Origin: Rhodopirellula bahusiensis
Lineage (GTDB): Bacteria; Planctomycetota; Planctomycetia; Pirellulales; Pirellulaceae
NCBI RefSeq assembly: GCF_002727185.1
Contig: NZ_NIZW01000014.1
Span: forward strand, 1 to 64,000
Length of the DNA: 64,000 bases
Direction of reading: 5' to 3'
The position numbers and the translations under genes were made by a program. Shown here piece by piece: positions 38,574-47,184 of the stretch. Position 1 is the first letter of the stretch; each line of letters opens with the position of its first letter. Under the pieces are notes generated by a model that saw only the letters and a program-made list of their open reading frames with translations, had not been told where the DNA came from and did no database searches.

Positions 38574-38777
38574 ATGAATTGGGACCAAATCGAAGGCAAG
38601 TGGAAACAAGTCAAAGGCCAAGCTCAACAACAGTGGGGAGACTTGACGGATGACGATCTTGATCGCGTCGATGGCAAACGTGAAGAGCTGGTCGGCGTCG
38701 TTCAAGAACGCTACGGACTAGCAAAAGACGAAGCCGAAAAGCAAGTCTCTGAGTTTGAGAGTTCATGCAGTTGTTGA
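38574..38777 (+). CDS. CsbD-family stress protein
   Basis: The 67-residue protein has the CsbD/YjbJ pattern: NWDQIEGKWKQVKGQAQ, WGDLTDDDL and DGKREELVGVVQERYG. These proteins are induced by general stress and stationary phase in many bacteria, but their function is unknown. The start is well supported: AGGAG (38562-38566) precedes ATG 38574. The C-terminus SSCSC has two cysteines not usual in the family. Confidence 0.88.
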   Translation: MNWDQIEGKWKQVKGQAQQQWGDLTDDDLDRVDGKREELVGVVQERYGLAKDEAEKQVSEFESSCSC

Positions 38778-38923
38778 GTCGAGCTTAGCTGGTCACTCAT
38801 CAAGGCGGAATTTCGCATTCCGCATCTGATATTCCGAATGGGTCGCGTCGACTTTGGTCGTCCGCGACCTTTCTCCGTGCTGTGAAGGCACACCGTTCCA
38901 ATCAAAACGTAATTGAGTGAACA

Positions 38924-39259
38924 ATGGACATTCCACAAATCACGCCCAAGTCGGACGCCGAACAAGGTGCGATGGGGCAGATTTATCTTGCGACTGGAAA
39001 GCAAGTCGCACTTCGACGCTGGGAGGAAAGCCCGGGCGGTTTCAGCAAACCAACCACTCGTGATTACGAAGCCGTTGGCTATTTGCTGAAAGGTGCAATG
39101 GAGTTGGAGTTCGACGGTGGTACCGCGAAACTCGATGTCGGTGACTCGTGGCTTGTCCCTGCAGGAGCCATCCACCGGTATCGGGTCGTCGAATCCATCG
39201 TCGCGATTGAGGCCACCAGTCCACCAGCTCGCTTTGGTGATCGGGACCAACCTGCGTGA
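38924..39259 (+). CDS. Small cupin-domain protein
   Basis: The 111-residue protein is a single cupin beta-barrel. GYLLKGAMELEFDGG and VGDSWLVPAGAIHRY fit the two cupin motifs. Of the usual metal ligands, only the His of motif 2 is clear; motif 1 lacks the H-x-H pair, so metal binding is doubtful. It may be a small-molecule-binding protein. It is a single gene between the CsbD and GNAT genes. Confidence 0.8.
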   Translation: MDIPQITPKSDAEQGAMGQIYLATGKQVALRRWEESPGGFSKPTTRDYEAVGYLLKGAMELEFDGGTAKLDVGDSWLVPAGAIHRYRVVESIVAIEATSPPARFGDRDQPA

Positions 39260-39412
39260 TGCAGTTCGAAGCGATTCGTGGTCGTGACGAAGTGTGAGCG
39301 AACCTGGAAGTCCGCCCTGCTATCTTGTCTCGGGTGTTTCTTCACCTCACAAGCTCGTCGTTGTTCGTTTCTCGAACGCGGCTGAGCAGATCACCCTTTA
39401 CAGTCTCGTCGC

Positions 39413-39856
39413 ATGGCCATCCGATACAGCATCGATTTCAAGTTGACCTCGGAGCAGTTCATTGATCTGCTGAAACGATCCACCTTGGCCGAACGCCGCC
39501 CAGTCGACGATGAGCCAAGGATTCGTGAGATGTTGGCCCACGCGGATGTGCTTGTCACGGCTCACTGGGTCGACGATCCAGTGGTGGTTGATCCAGAAAC
39601 ACCCGGCAAGCTGATCGGGGTTTCGCGAGCGATCTCCGACCACGCTTACTGCACCTACCTGTCGGACCTTGCCGTGGATGTCGAGTACCAGGGGCAAGGG
39701 ATCGGTCGCGAATTGATTCGTCTGACTCACGAGGTGGCTGGCCATCAAACCCGGCTGATTTTGTTGTCAGCACCGGCCGCGGAAACGTACTACCCGCACG
39801 TTGGTATGCAGCCGCATAATTCTTGCTGGATGATTCCGCCAACCGATGAATCTTAG
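39413..39856 (+). CDS. GNAT-family N-acetyltransferase
   Basis: The 147-residue protein has the acetyl-CoA-binding motif [14 protein letters not shown] (about residues 97-109) preceded by LSDLAVD and followed by a C-terminal region [10 protein letters not shown]. This is the compact GNAT fold without extra domains. The substrate cannot be told from sequence. It is an isolated gene 150 bp after the cupin. Confidence 0.82.
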   Translation: MAIRYSIDFKLTSEQFIDLLKRSTLAERRPVDDEPRIREMLAHADVLVTAHWVDDPVVVDPETPGKLIGVSRAISDHAYCTYLSDLAVDVEYQGQGIGRELIRLTHEVAGHQTRLILLSAPAAETYYPHVGMQPHNSCWMIPPTDES

Positions 39857-39947
39857 TCGAGCGGCGCAATTCGCCCGGTGCGTCGCCAGATGACTCGCGC
39901 CATCCCGTTCTACACTTGGAACAACTAAGTCGCGTCCGAAGGTGTCG

Positions 39948-41543
39948 CTAGCGTTTGAATCCGATCAGCACACCGACTTCCGATCGTTCGGTGTCGAAGT
40001 CTTCATTGTCCGATGCAAATCGGTCGTGACCCGCTACGGCGGAGATCGACAGTTGCTCGGTGAGTTGATAGCTCAGCTTTCCGTGGACTCGCCAAAAGAT
40101 CTCGTCGCGACCGATCGGATCGGTGAAGTCGGGGTAGTTGCGATAGCCCACGCCCCAGGTCGGGGTGAATTTCCAGCGGTCGCTGATTTGCCAGTCCGTT
40201 GAACCGTGCAGATTGATGGAGAGATACCGATAGTCATCGCCTTTGGTGTTGGCGTATTCCAAATCGGTTCCAAGAGCGACCATCGGCAATGCTTCCCAAG
40301 GGGTGCGTTTGAAGTGGCTGGCACCAAACGTCAGCGTCGTTCCATCGAGTGAGGTTTGCGCGGGGGTTGCACCGTCGTCTTCAAAGTTGGATTGCGCAAT
40401 CGTGGTGTATCCATACCAAGCGTTCAAGTCAGGTCGAATCACGGTGAACGAGGCTGTTCCCGCGTGTCGGTCACCGACTTGGTTGCCATCGAAGAAGTCG
40501 TTGGAGAACACGTACTCCATTCGGCCAATCACTTCGTTTCCGCCGAACAGAAAGTCTCGTTCCGCGAAGGCACCGGGTTGAAAACTGGCCAGGTTGAACT
40601 CCTGGAATTGGCTTTCGTTCGCGGTGAAGTAACCACGAAACATCATCCCCGCTCGAGAATTTTCGCGGCGTACCAATTTCCAATCCAGGTCGGGGCTGGC
40701 GAACCACTGAAAGCTGGCTTGTTCGTCTTGCGCGAGATCGCGGCTGATCGGCGTCAGGGTGACGTTGGTGTTGTAGAGCAATCCGGTTTCCAAAAAGATT
40801 CGGAAGGGACTGGTTGACGCCTCCGCTTCGCTCTCGAGTTGTCGCAATCGGTTCTCGAGGTCGTCCGAACCGTCAAAGGTTTGGATTTCGTAGCCGACGG
40901 TTTGTGTTGGAGCACCGTCAAAGTTTGGCGGTGCGGGAAGCTCGTTGGCACGAGTCACATTGGCTGGGTCGGATGTCATCCAATCCATCGCCGATCGTTG
41001 GTTGGGTTGTTCTGTGCTCGCGGCGGGTGCGCCGAGTTGTGCCAAGGCTGGTGCTGGAGCCTGGATTCCCATCTCGCGGACTTGATCCGCGTAGGTGCTC
41101 GAAGGAGCAATTTTCAGCACCTCTTGCAGATGCGAACGCGCCGCTTCGGGCCGGGAGATGTCGCTGAGCAACTGACCAAGGTCAAAGTGAGCTGCCGCAT
41201 TGAACGGATCGAGCTCCAACGCCTTGCGATTCGACTCGATGGAGGAATCCACGTCGCCGAGTGCTTTCTGCATTCGTCCCAAGGTTCGCCATGAATCGGA
41301 ATGGTTGGGATTGGTCGCGACTTTTTGTTGCAGCATCGCCAGCATCCGCAGTTGAGCAGGACTCGGCTGCTTCAGTGGCGGTTTATCATTGGCCGCGGCG
41401 GGATCGGACGTGGCTGAAGGTTGCGACGCGGCTTGGAATTCTGGGGCGGTGAAATCTTGGGCGGTCGCGGCACATTGGACCGAAATAAACCCCATCCAGG
41501 TGGTCAATGCGAGAGATCGGAGATGGCCGTTGAGGTCATTCAT
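39948..41543 (-). CDS. TPR protein with outer-membrane barrel-like C-terminus
   Basis: The 531-residue product has a signal peptide (about 10-29), a linker, and at least two TPR-like repeats (roughly 82-150; SWRTLGRMQKALGDVDSSIE, AAHFDLGQLL). After a second linker the last 280 residues show alternating hydrophobic strands with many aromatic residues and end in VGVLIGFKR, like surface-lipoprotein assembly-modifier barrels (DUF560-like). It may bind proteins in the periplasm and anchor them in the outer membrane. It is divergent from the Val-Gln-repeat protein. Confidence 0.68.
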   Translation of the reverse strand: MNDLNGHLRSLALTTWMGFISVQCAATAQDFTAPEFQAASQPSATSDPAAANDKPPLKQPSPAQLRMLAMLQQKVATNPNHSDSWRTLGRMQKALGDVDSSIESNRKALELDPFNAAAHFDLGQLLSDISRPEAARSHLQEVLKIAPSSTYADQVREMGIQAPAPALAQLGAPAASTEQPNQRSAMDWMTSDPANVTRANELPAPPNFDGAPTQTVGYEIQTFDGSDDLENRLRQLESEAEASTSPFRIFLETGLLYNTNVTLTPISRDLAQDEQASFQWFASPDLDWKLVRRENSRAGMMFRGYFTANESQFQEFNLASFQPGAFAERDFLFGGNEVIGRMEYVFSNDFFDGNQVGDRHAGTASFTVIRPDLNAWYGYTTIAQSNFEDDGATPAQTSLDGTTLTFGASHFKRTPWEALPMVALGTDLEYANTKGDDYRYLSINLHGSTDWQISDRWKFTPTWGVGYRNYPDFTDPIGRDEIFWRVHGKLSYQLTEQLSISAVAGHDRFASDNEDFDTERSEVGVLIGFKR

Positions 41544-41790
41544 GCACGGATCGAGCGAACGCTGCCTAGTTGAGTCGTCAAACCGATGTCATCGCGGAAA
41601 GCACTGCAAATTCATCTAGAAATTTGCGTCTTAGATTGCGTACTTTGCGGCCGGTCAGAGGGTGAACGTCTGTTTGCTCATGATTGGTATCAATTGACGT
41701 TGGCCGGTTGCCACCCCGATTCACGACGGTCGTGTGAGTGGGTGCGATGGAAGGCAAGCGTCAGGCAATTAAATGGAGTTGAACTCACCG

Positions 41791-42960
41791 ATGAAACGTC
41801 ACTCAACAAAAGCTCTGACAATCGCTTGCATGCTGTGCTCCGGAGGAGCCGTTCAAGCCCAAGGATTGGATGGAGCACTTTCGCGTGTTCGCGGACAAGT
41901 CCAGCAAAACGTTCAAACCCAAGTTCAGCAACGAGTCCAAGCTCGAGTGCAGAGCCAGGTTCAAGCAAACGTTCAAAGCCAAGTGCAACAACGCGTTCAA
42001 GCGAACGTTGCCAACGGTGTTCAAGCTCGCGTCGGAAGCCAGATCGAAGCCGCTGCCCAAACCGCCGCTGGCTTGGCCGCACGTGCTCAGGCACGAGCCA
42101 ATGCAACCGCCGATCGTGCATCGCAAACCAACGTTGATGCCAATGCGAACGTCCAAGTCAACGTGAACGCAAACGCCAATGTTGCCGGTTCCCAATCGCG
42201 TACCTCGGCCGGGTTTGCATCGTCGACGCGAATCGCCGCCAAACCGATTCAGATCAGCGTTGCGGAAGTTCAAGCCTACGATTCCGTCTTTGGCCAGTTC
42301 AACCCACTCCGCACATCAGCCGTTTTGAATACCGCCGCTGCGGTTCGTCAAAATGCGACTGCCCAAGCCGCCAACGCTCCGTCTTCGAGCGAAGCTCAGC
42401 CAAGTTCAACTGGCCCAACCAGCACACCTTCGGAAAGCCCTTCGACACCAGAGACAGCTTCGCCTGAAACTCCCAATGCATCCGACGTCGCTGGTTCGAC
42501 TTTCAGCGGCGCGTTCAGCCAAGTTGCTCAGGGACAAACCGGTGCTTCCAATGGTCAATCCGTTCGTGGGAACGGTCAAGCTGCTGGGAACTTCGGCGTC
42601 GCAGGCGTGTTGGCTTCCAACGTCGACTTCTCGTCGATGATCGCGGTTGCTGCTCGTCAACGCCAAGCGGAAATTGCTCAAATGCGTGACCAAGCCTTGG
42701 CTTCGGCAAACGCGGAACTGCTCGCACAAGCTGACGCGATGGAAGCTCGCTTGAACGCTTTCGCATCGGCTCAACAAGAGGCGATGGCATCGACACAAAC
42801 CAAGGTTCAATCGTTCCAAGCGAACGCGGCCAACAAAGTCGGATCAACCGCCGAACTGAACGTCAACGGTTCAGTCCAAGGACAAGCCGGCGCCACCGCA
42901 GCTGGCCAAGCCGAAGCCAGTGCCGCGAGCAACGCCAGTTCGACTGGATCCATTCGCTAG
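41791..42960 (+). CDS. Secreted Val-Gln/Ala-Asn repeat protein
   Basis: A signal peptide (cleavage near residue 24, VQAQ) is followed by a region of VQ-rich repeats with a short period (about residues 35-90, for example VQSQVQANVQ), an Ala/Asn-rich part and Ser/Pro/Thr-rich stretches. The C-terminal half (about 260-390) is a coiled-coil-like Ala/Gln sequence. No family was recognised; extracellular matrix or wall structure is the likely class. The ATG at 41791 starts the signal; a longer frame from 41773 adds six residues. A terminator-like hairpin follows the stop. Confidence 0.68.
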   Translation: MKRHSTKALTIACMLCSGGAVQAQGLDGALSRVRGQVQQNVQTQVQQRVQARVQSQVQANVQSQVQQRVQANVANGVQARVGSQIEAAAQTAAGLAARAQARANATADRASQTNVDANANVQVNVNANANVAGSQSRTSAGFASSTRIAAKPIQISVAEVQAYDSVFGQFNPLRTSAVLNTAAAVRQNATAQAANAPSSSEAQPSSTGPTSTPSESPSTPETASPETPNASDVAGSTFSGAFSQVAQGQTGASNGQSVRGNGQAAGNFGVAGVLASNVDFSSMIAVAARQRQAEIAQMRDQALASANAELLAQADAMEARLNAFASAQQEAMASTQTKVQSFQANAANKVGSTAELNVNGSVQGQAGATAAGQAEASAASNASSTGSIR

Positions 42961-43002
42961 TGATCTCTGGCCGGTTCTCCGGTCAAAGTCATGATCGCTT
43001 TG

Positions 43003-43032
43003 AAAGGCGGGAGTTCAGCTTCCGCCTTTTTT
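43003..43032 (+). terminator. Rho-independent terminator after the repeat protein
   Basis: AAAGGCGG (43003-43010) pairs with CCGCCTTT (43022-43029) across an 11-nt loop, followed by TTT. It ends the transcript of the Val-Gln-repeat gene. Confidence 0.8.
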
Positions 43033-43162
43033 GCTGCGCTGACCGAATTCGTTTTCGTTGGTACGCAAATTGCCTTGGTGAAGGTCGATCGCTCGCGTTT
43101 GGCGAGCAATGAGAACGGTCCCCTCACAAGGGCCGAGTACCCTTCACACTAGGAATGAAACC

Positions 43163-43540
43163 ATGAAATCGATCACAGCATTTTTGTTGGCCGCCTGCAT
43201 GATGGTTGCCGTTGGTTGCGATGAGTCCGCCTTTGACGAAGAAGCAGATGCTCTCCGCAACGCAACCCAGCAGCAAGCCGAAGACATCCGCGATTCGTCG
43301 CAAAACGCCGCGGAAAACATTCGCGATCAAGCTCAGATGAAGGCCGAAAGCATCCGCAACCAAGCTGATAACGCTCCGGATGCAACGGAAGACGCAGCCG
43401 AAGACCGAGCTGATATGATTGAAGAACGAGGCGAAACCGCCGCCGACCAGAAGGAAAACCTCGGCGAGAAGAAAGCCGACTCACTGGAAGAAGCTGGCGA
43501 AAATGAAGCCGATCGTCTCGAGGAAATCGAAGTCGAATGA
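43163..43540 (+). CDS. Lipoprotein with 11-residue amphipathic repeats
   Basis: The 125-residue product has a lipobox MVAVGC at C19 and then repeating helical units (QQAEDIRDSSQNAAENIRDQ, and so on) with a heptad/undecad pattern similar to apolipoprotein or LEA proteins. It is strongly acidic toward the end. It may lie along a membrane or peptidoglycan surface or stabilise the envelope under stress. The frame is open from 43109, but ATG 43163 begins the signal. A perfect terminator follows. Confidence 0.7.
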   Translation: MKSITAFLLAACMMVAVGCDESAFDEEADALRNATQQQAEDIRDSSQNAAENIRDQAQMKAESIRNQADNAPDATEDAAEDRADMIEERGETAADQKENLGEKKADSLEEAGENEADRLEEIEVE

Positions 43541-43571
43541 TTGACCGCCATCTCGGTGGATTGAACCATGC

Positions 43572-43607
43572 AAATGCTTGGTGGTCGTTTGGCCACCAAG
43601 CATTTTT
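43572..43607 (+). terminator. Rho-independent terminator after lipoprotein
   Basis: AAATGCTTGGTGG (43572-43584) pairs perfectly with CCACCAAGCATTT (43593-43605); a T run ends at 43608. This is one of the strongest terminators in the window. The next gene starts 20 bp downstream. Confidence 0.9.
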
Positions 43608-43626
43608 TATTTGAGAGAGCAACTCA

Positions 43627-44328
43627 ATGAATCATCCCTTTGGAACCCCGACCCGCATGATATTGGCGGCCGTCGTGATTTTGCTGTTTGTCGTGAGTGC
43701 AACGTTCGCTTTTCTATCGCTCAGCACGGTGGAGCACCTCGCCACTGGATCGGCCGAGAAAACCATCTTGGTCGAATGCGAATTTGATAAGTTCCGCCAG
43801 ATCATGGTCCGTAAAAATGCGACCGCTGCGATCGTGGGCCAGTCCGGCATGAGGTTAATCGACGAGAGCGTTGAAGACCTGCAACTCGATACCAGCCAAG
43901 ATGATCGACCCATTCTCAATGCGATCCGCGGCCAATCAAAAGCCCAGGTGCAGGCGGTGAAGAAGCTGAGGGTGAGTTTAAATGATCCCCATATCACCGC
44001 AGATGAACTGACGCTGCGGCAGCGAGCCGATATCCAGCCGGATGCCATGAGTGTCGTCACTCAGTCGATCGCCGCAGCGGACAATCTGGAGTCCTACAAG
44101 ACGACGCTTGATGCTCGGCCCAAAGGCAACCAGACCGAAGTCACCTTGTTAATTGCATTGGATGTCCGCGTGACGGTTCCCAAGGCATTCACCGGGCGTG
44201 CGGATCGAGAAGTCCAGCAGTCCGCCGTTGATGGCGTTGACGAGCAAGCAGATGGACTGCAGCGATTCGTGGCGGAGCACGCTGGTCAGCGATTCATTCT
44301 TCCCGAGTTTGGTAGTGGATCGGATTGA
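43627..44328 (+). CDS. Membrane-anchored hypothetical protein
   Basis: The 233-residue protein has an N-terminal anchor (about 10-31) and a soluble domain with no recognised family. The middle (about 40-140) alternates strands and helices; a Gln/Val-rich helix and a [15 protein letters not shown] strand follow. Orientation predicts the domain outside the cytoplasm. It follows the terminator closely, so it should have its own promoter. Function unknown. Confidence 0.65.
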   Translation: MNHPFGTPTRMILAAVVILLFVVSATFAFLSLSTVEHLATGSAEKTILVECEFDKFRQIMVRKNATAAIVGQSGMRLIDESVEDLQLDTSQDDRPILNAIRGQSKAQVQAVKKLRVSLNDPHITADELTLRQRADIQPDAMSVVTQSIAAADNLESYKTTLDARPKGNQTEVTLLIALDVRVTVPKAFTGRADREVQQSAVDGVDEQADGLQRFVAEHAGQRFILPEFGSGSD

Positions 44329-44590
44329 TCCACTCCTGGCCGATTCGCGTTCGAATTCAACCAAGGACGCCTTGAATTGGTCGGTTACAATGCGGCGTGC
44401 GTCATTGGCGATCAAAACAGACCCGTTTTGTGGCCGCATCATGGGTGTGACGAGTGCTTTTCAAACTTCTAACTTAAATATCGATCGCTCTGATCGAATT
44501 CGGCACGGGAATCGCGTTTACCCAAGTTTCGATCGCGGAGAACACAACGTTGTGTTCTCTCAAAATGAATTGAAACTTGAGGAGAATACT

Positions 44591-44758
44591 ATGTTGGGTT
44601 GGGCTTTGACGTTTTTGGTAATTGCTTTGATCGCCGCTGCTTTGGGCTTCGGTGGATTGGCCGGAACCGCTGCGATGGTTGCAAAGGTTTTGTTTGTCGT
44701 CTTCTTGGTGCTGTTCATTCTTGGCTTGGTCATGGGCCGTCGCGGACCAACTGTCTGA
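44591..44758 (+). CDS. DUF1328 small membrane protein
   Basis: The 55-residue protein has two membrane segments and the pattern [20 protein letters not shown] of the DUF1328/UPF0391 (YtjA) family, usually linked to envelope or general stress. GAGGAGAAT (44578-44586) just upstream is a strong Shine-Dalgarno sequence, so this ATG is secure; the frame upstream is not coding. The rest of the 262 bp before it shows no gene. Confidence 0.85.
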   Translation: MLGWALTFLVIALIAAALGFGGLAGTAAMVAKVLFVVFLVLFILGLVMGRRGPTV

Positions 44759-44836
44759 GCGAGGGCCATGGTCCGAAGTGACGCATCGTGAGCCGATGTG
44801 AATGGCTCTGTCACATCACCATTCAGGAATAGAGAT

Positions 44837-45190
44837 ATGGATCAGGAATTGAACCCACAGACCGACCAAGCGTTGAACGAGCTTGCCATGTTGATTTGCC
44901 AAGCGTTGGAAAACGATGGTGAAATGCTTGTCGAGAGACAGGACGGCTTGCTGAAAACGCTGGTCATGAGTGGACACACATGGAAGTCCGAGCGGACAGT
45001 CATGGAAGAAGTCGAACGCCGAGTAAAAGATCAGTGTGGCGAATCCGCCATGCATCGCGGTGGAGCGTTGACGTCATTGACTAGCCAAATGGGCGTCAAG
45101 CTTCAATCGCTCGCACGATGGGAATCGAAGTCCCCGTCGGAAGAAACGCCATCCAAACCTGCCAACATCAGCTCCGCTACGGACGCCTGA
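44837..45190 (+). CDS. Hypothetical small protein
   Basis: The 117-residue protein is soluble and highly charged, with a helical N-terminal half and a polar tail. No family was recognised. AGGAATAGAG just upstream gives an acceptable Shine-Dalgarno, favouring ATG 44837 over the 44798 frame start. It lies between DUF1328 and a CsbD-like gene, all in one direction, so joint expression is likely. Function unknown. Confidence 0.62.
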   Translation: MDQELNPQTDQALNELAMLICQALENDGEMLVERQDGLLKTLVMSGHTWKSERTVMEEVERRVKDQCGESAMHRGGALTSLTSQMGVKLQSLARWESKSPSEETPSKPANISSATDA

Positions 45191-45249
45191 TTCGGTGCAG
45201 TGAAGATGATGGCGGAAACACAATCATAGTCATCACAAAGGAAATAGAA

Positions 45250-45687
45250 ATGTCGACGGAAACGAGCGTGGCAAACGGAGCGGATTGGACCCGCGTACGC
45301 TCAGCGATTCGCAATCGCTGGCCACAAATCAACGAAGAAGAGTTGTCCAAGTGCCCGAACGACGTGGCATGGCTGGTCGAATTCGTGCAGGGTCGCGTTG
45401 ACACCGCTCAAGAGGAAGTTGAATCAGTCATTCACGAGTTCGCACCCCAAGAATCCCTCGTCGATCGGATCAGCCACAACACCGAAGACCAAGTCCGAAA
45501 GGCGAGCGAATCAGCACGGTTCGCTGTCATGCGAGCCGACGAATGCATCGCCGAGCGGCCAACTCAATCGGTGTTGGCGAGTTTTGTTGCCGGGGCATTG
45601 GTTGGTGTGACTGTCACCGCCTTGTGGTTTCGACAGCACCGCGAGCCAACCCGCTGGGAACGACTGAAAACCAAAACCTGGGGGTAG
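45250..45687 (+). CDS. CsbD-like protein with C-terminal membrane anchor
   Basis: The 145-residue product has an N-terminal region (DWTRVRSAIRNRWPQI, EEELSKCPNDVAWLVEFVQ) similar to CsbD, a helical middle and a C-terminal membrane segment preceded by ERPTQSVLASFVAG, as in DUF883/ElaB proteins, which tether ribosomes or stress factors to the membrane. The ATG follows a purine-rich AAAGGAAATAG, an adequate ribosome site. Combining a CsbD-like head with a DUF883-like tail is an uncommon arrangement. Confidence 0.65.
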   Translation: MSTETSVANGADWTRVRSAIRNRWPQINEEELSKCPNDVAWLVEFVQGRVDTAQEEVESVIHEFAPQESLVDRISHNTEDQVRKASESARFAVMRADECIAERPTQSVLASFVAGALVGVTVTALWFRQHREPTRWERLKTKTWG

Positions 45688-45731
45688 TCTGGCCTTGCTG
45701 TCGCGTTCCCGCAATAGAAAGCGGGAGACGC

Positions 45732-45794
45732 ATGAACTTGCTATTTGATTTTGATCGCCCACCATCAACCGACGAAGCGAGTGGATTTCTATGA
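45732..45794 (+). CDS. Possible 20-aa upstream leader ORF
   Basis: ATG 45732 lies a few bases after GGGAG (45723-45727), a good Shine-Dalgarno, and encodes 20 residues ending with TGA. The stop overlaps the ATG of the DoxX-like gene (ATGA, 45791-45794), an arrangement typical of translational coupling. The short hydrophobic-acidic peptide has no known homologue. It could be a leader that governs translation of the next gene or a genuine small protein. Confidence 0.4.
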   Translation: MNLLFDFDRPPSTDEASGFL

Positions 45795-46204
45795 GTCACT
45801 CTGGTCTTCGTCGGTTGATTGACGATTGTCGCGTCGGATTGATGTGGTTGCTCGCTCTCCTGTTCACCGCGGCGGGGCTCAACCACTTTGTTTCGCCTGG
45901 CTTCTACGTCCGAATGATTCCGGACGGCTGGCCAAACCCACTGATGCTGGTGCATGTGTCGGGCGTCTTTGAAGTGATTGGTGGCGTCGGCCTGCTTGTG
46001 CCGCGGCTTCGAACATTGGCTGGTTGGGGGCTGATCGCCTTGCTCATCGCCGTCTTTCCCGCCAATATTTACATGGCACTGAACCCGGAACGGTATGATG
46101 CGTTTTCTCAAGCGGGGTTGCTTGCGAGATTGCCCGTGCAAGGCGTGCTGATCGCCTTGGTTTGGTGGGTTGCATGTCAAAACGGGAATCGCAACGTTGA
46201 ATGA
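45791..46204 (+). CDS. DoxX-family membrane protein
   Basis: The 137-residue protein has four membrane helices. LLFTAAGLNHFVSPGFYVRMIP and the segment GVFEVIGGVGLLVPR are typical of the DoxX-like superfamily. Members take part in thiosulfate oxidation or quinone-linked redox steps, or are of unknown role. It overlaps the small upstream ORF and is followed by the ZIP transporter with an overlap. Confidence 0.75.
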   Translation: MSHSGLRRLIDDCRVGLMWLLALLFTAAGLNHFVSPGFYVRMIPDGWPNPLMLVHVSGVFEVIGGVGLLVPRLRTLAGWGLIALLIAVFPANIYMALNPERYDAFSQAGLLARLPVQGVLIALVWWVACQNGNRNVE

Positions 46205-46913
46205 ACTGGCGCAGGTCTTGTTGCTGACGACGATGGCGGGATCGGCGATCCCGATTGGCGGTCTTTTTGCAATGACCGAGAAGATCTCGCTTGAGTGGCT
46301 TGAAACCGAGTTTCGGCACAGTGTCATCGCATTTGGTGGTGGCGTCCTGATTTCGGCGGTCGCCCTCGTGTTGGTTCCCGACGGAATCAAGGAGCTTTCA
46401 CTCACTTGGATCATCGCCGCCTTTGTGCTCGGTGGACTGGCGTTCTGGGGGCTGGAGACTCTGCTGGATCGGTCCAAGAGCTCGATGGCGCAATTGGTCG
46501 CGATGCTTTCCGACTTTGTTCCCGAGGCGATTGCCTTGGGGGCAGCGTTCGCAACCGGCGAAAAGGCTGGGATGCTGCTGGCCTTTCTGATCGGACTTCA
46601 GAATTTGCCCGAAGGTTTCAACGCCTTTCGCGAATTGGAAGTGTCGTCCAAGCTGCGAGGTTGGAAACTGGTCGCGTGCTTGGCCGCCTGCGTTCCACTT
46701 GGGCCGATCGCCGGATGGATTGGCTATCAACATCTAGCGAGCTACCCGCGAGTAGTTGACTTCATCATGTTGTTCGCGGCCAGCGGAATTTTGTACCTGA
46801 CGTTTCAAGATCTGGCACCGCAGGCTCGAGCTGAGAATCAACGAGCACCGGCGATCGGTGCTGTGCTCGGATTCCTGTTGGGGCTGATTGGTCACGTTCT
46901 GCTAGCGAGCTGA
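46170..46913 (+). CDS. ZIP-family divalent metal transporter
   Basis: The 247-residue protein has about eight membrane helices. Helix 4 carries DFVPEAIALGAA and helix 5 QNLPEGFNAFRE, matching the paired metal-site motifs of ZIP transporters, with the usual HxxxE histidines replaced by Asp/Pro and Asn. It probably moves zinc or iron into the cytoplasm. The start is uncertain: TTG 46170 (used), TTG 46197 or ATG 46233; all overlap or follow the DoxX stop closely. Confidence 0.75.
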   Translation: MHVKTGIATLNELAQVLLLTTMAGSAIPIGGLFAMTEKISLEWLETEFRHSVIAFGGGVLISAVALVLVPDGIKELSLTWIIAAFVLGGLAFWGLETLLDRSKSSMAQLVAMLSDFVPEAIALGAAFATGEKAGMLLAFLIGLQNLPEGFNAFRELEVSSKLRGWKLVACLAACVPLGPIAGWIGYQHLASYPRVVDFIMLFAASGILYLTFQDLAPQARAENQRAPAIGAVLGFLLGLIGHVLLAS

Positions 46914-46932
46914 GCTGTTGCCGCGAGTTCGT

Positions 46933-47115
46933 TCACGGAAGACGCGAAAGACCGGGCGGTCGCGACGCCATGATGTACAGTGAGTACACCAGTCCGGGGA
47001 CGAAACCCAGTAAAGTCAAAACCAAGCTGAGCCAGAAGTGATGCCCCAGCCCAAATTGCATGTAAATCGCGACGGGTGGAAGAAGGAAAACGAGTAGGAG
47101 TCGAATGTAATTCAT
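46933..47115 (-). CDS. YqaE/Pmp3-family membrane protein
   Basis: The 60-residue protein has two membrane helices and the pattern LLPPVAIYMQFGLGHHFWLSL typical of Pmp3/YqaE, small proteins induced by salt or membrane stress. ATG 47115 is chosen because GAGG precedes it at a good distance; ATG 47130 upstream would add five residues. The gene points opposite to the stress gene run on its left. Confidence 0.83.
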   Translation of the reverse strand: MNYIRLLLVFLLPPVAIYMQFGLGHHFWLSLVLTLLGFVPGLVYSLYIMASRPPGLSRLP

Positions 47116-47184
47116 GGAGATAATCCTCATGGAGTGATTTCAGTTCCTCGATGCAGCGTTTCCTTCTGCTCCACCGCCTTCGTG

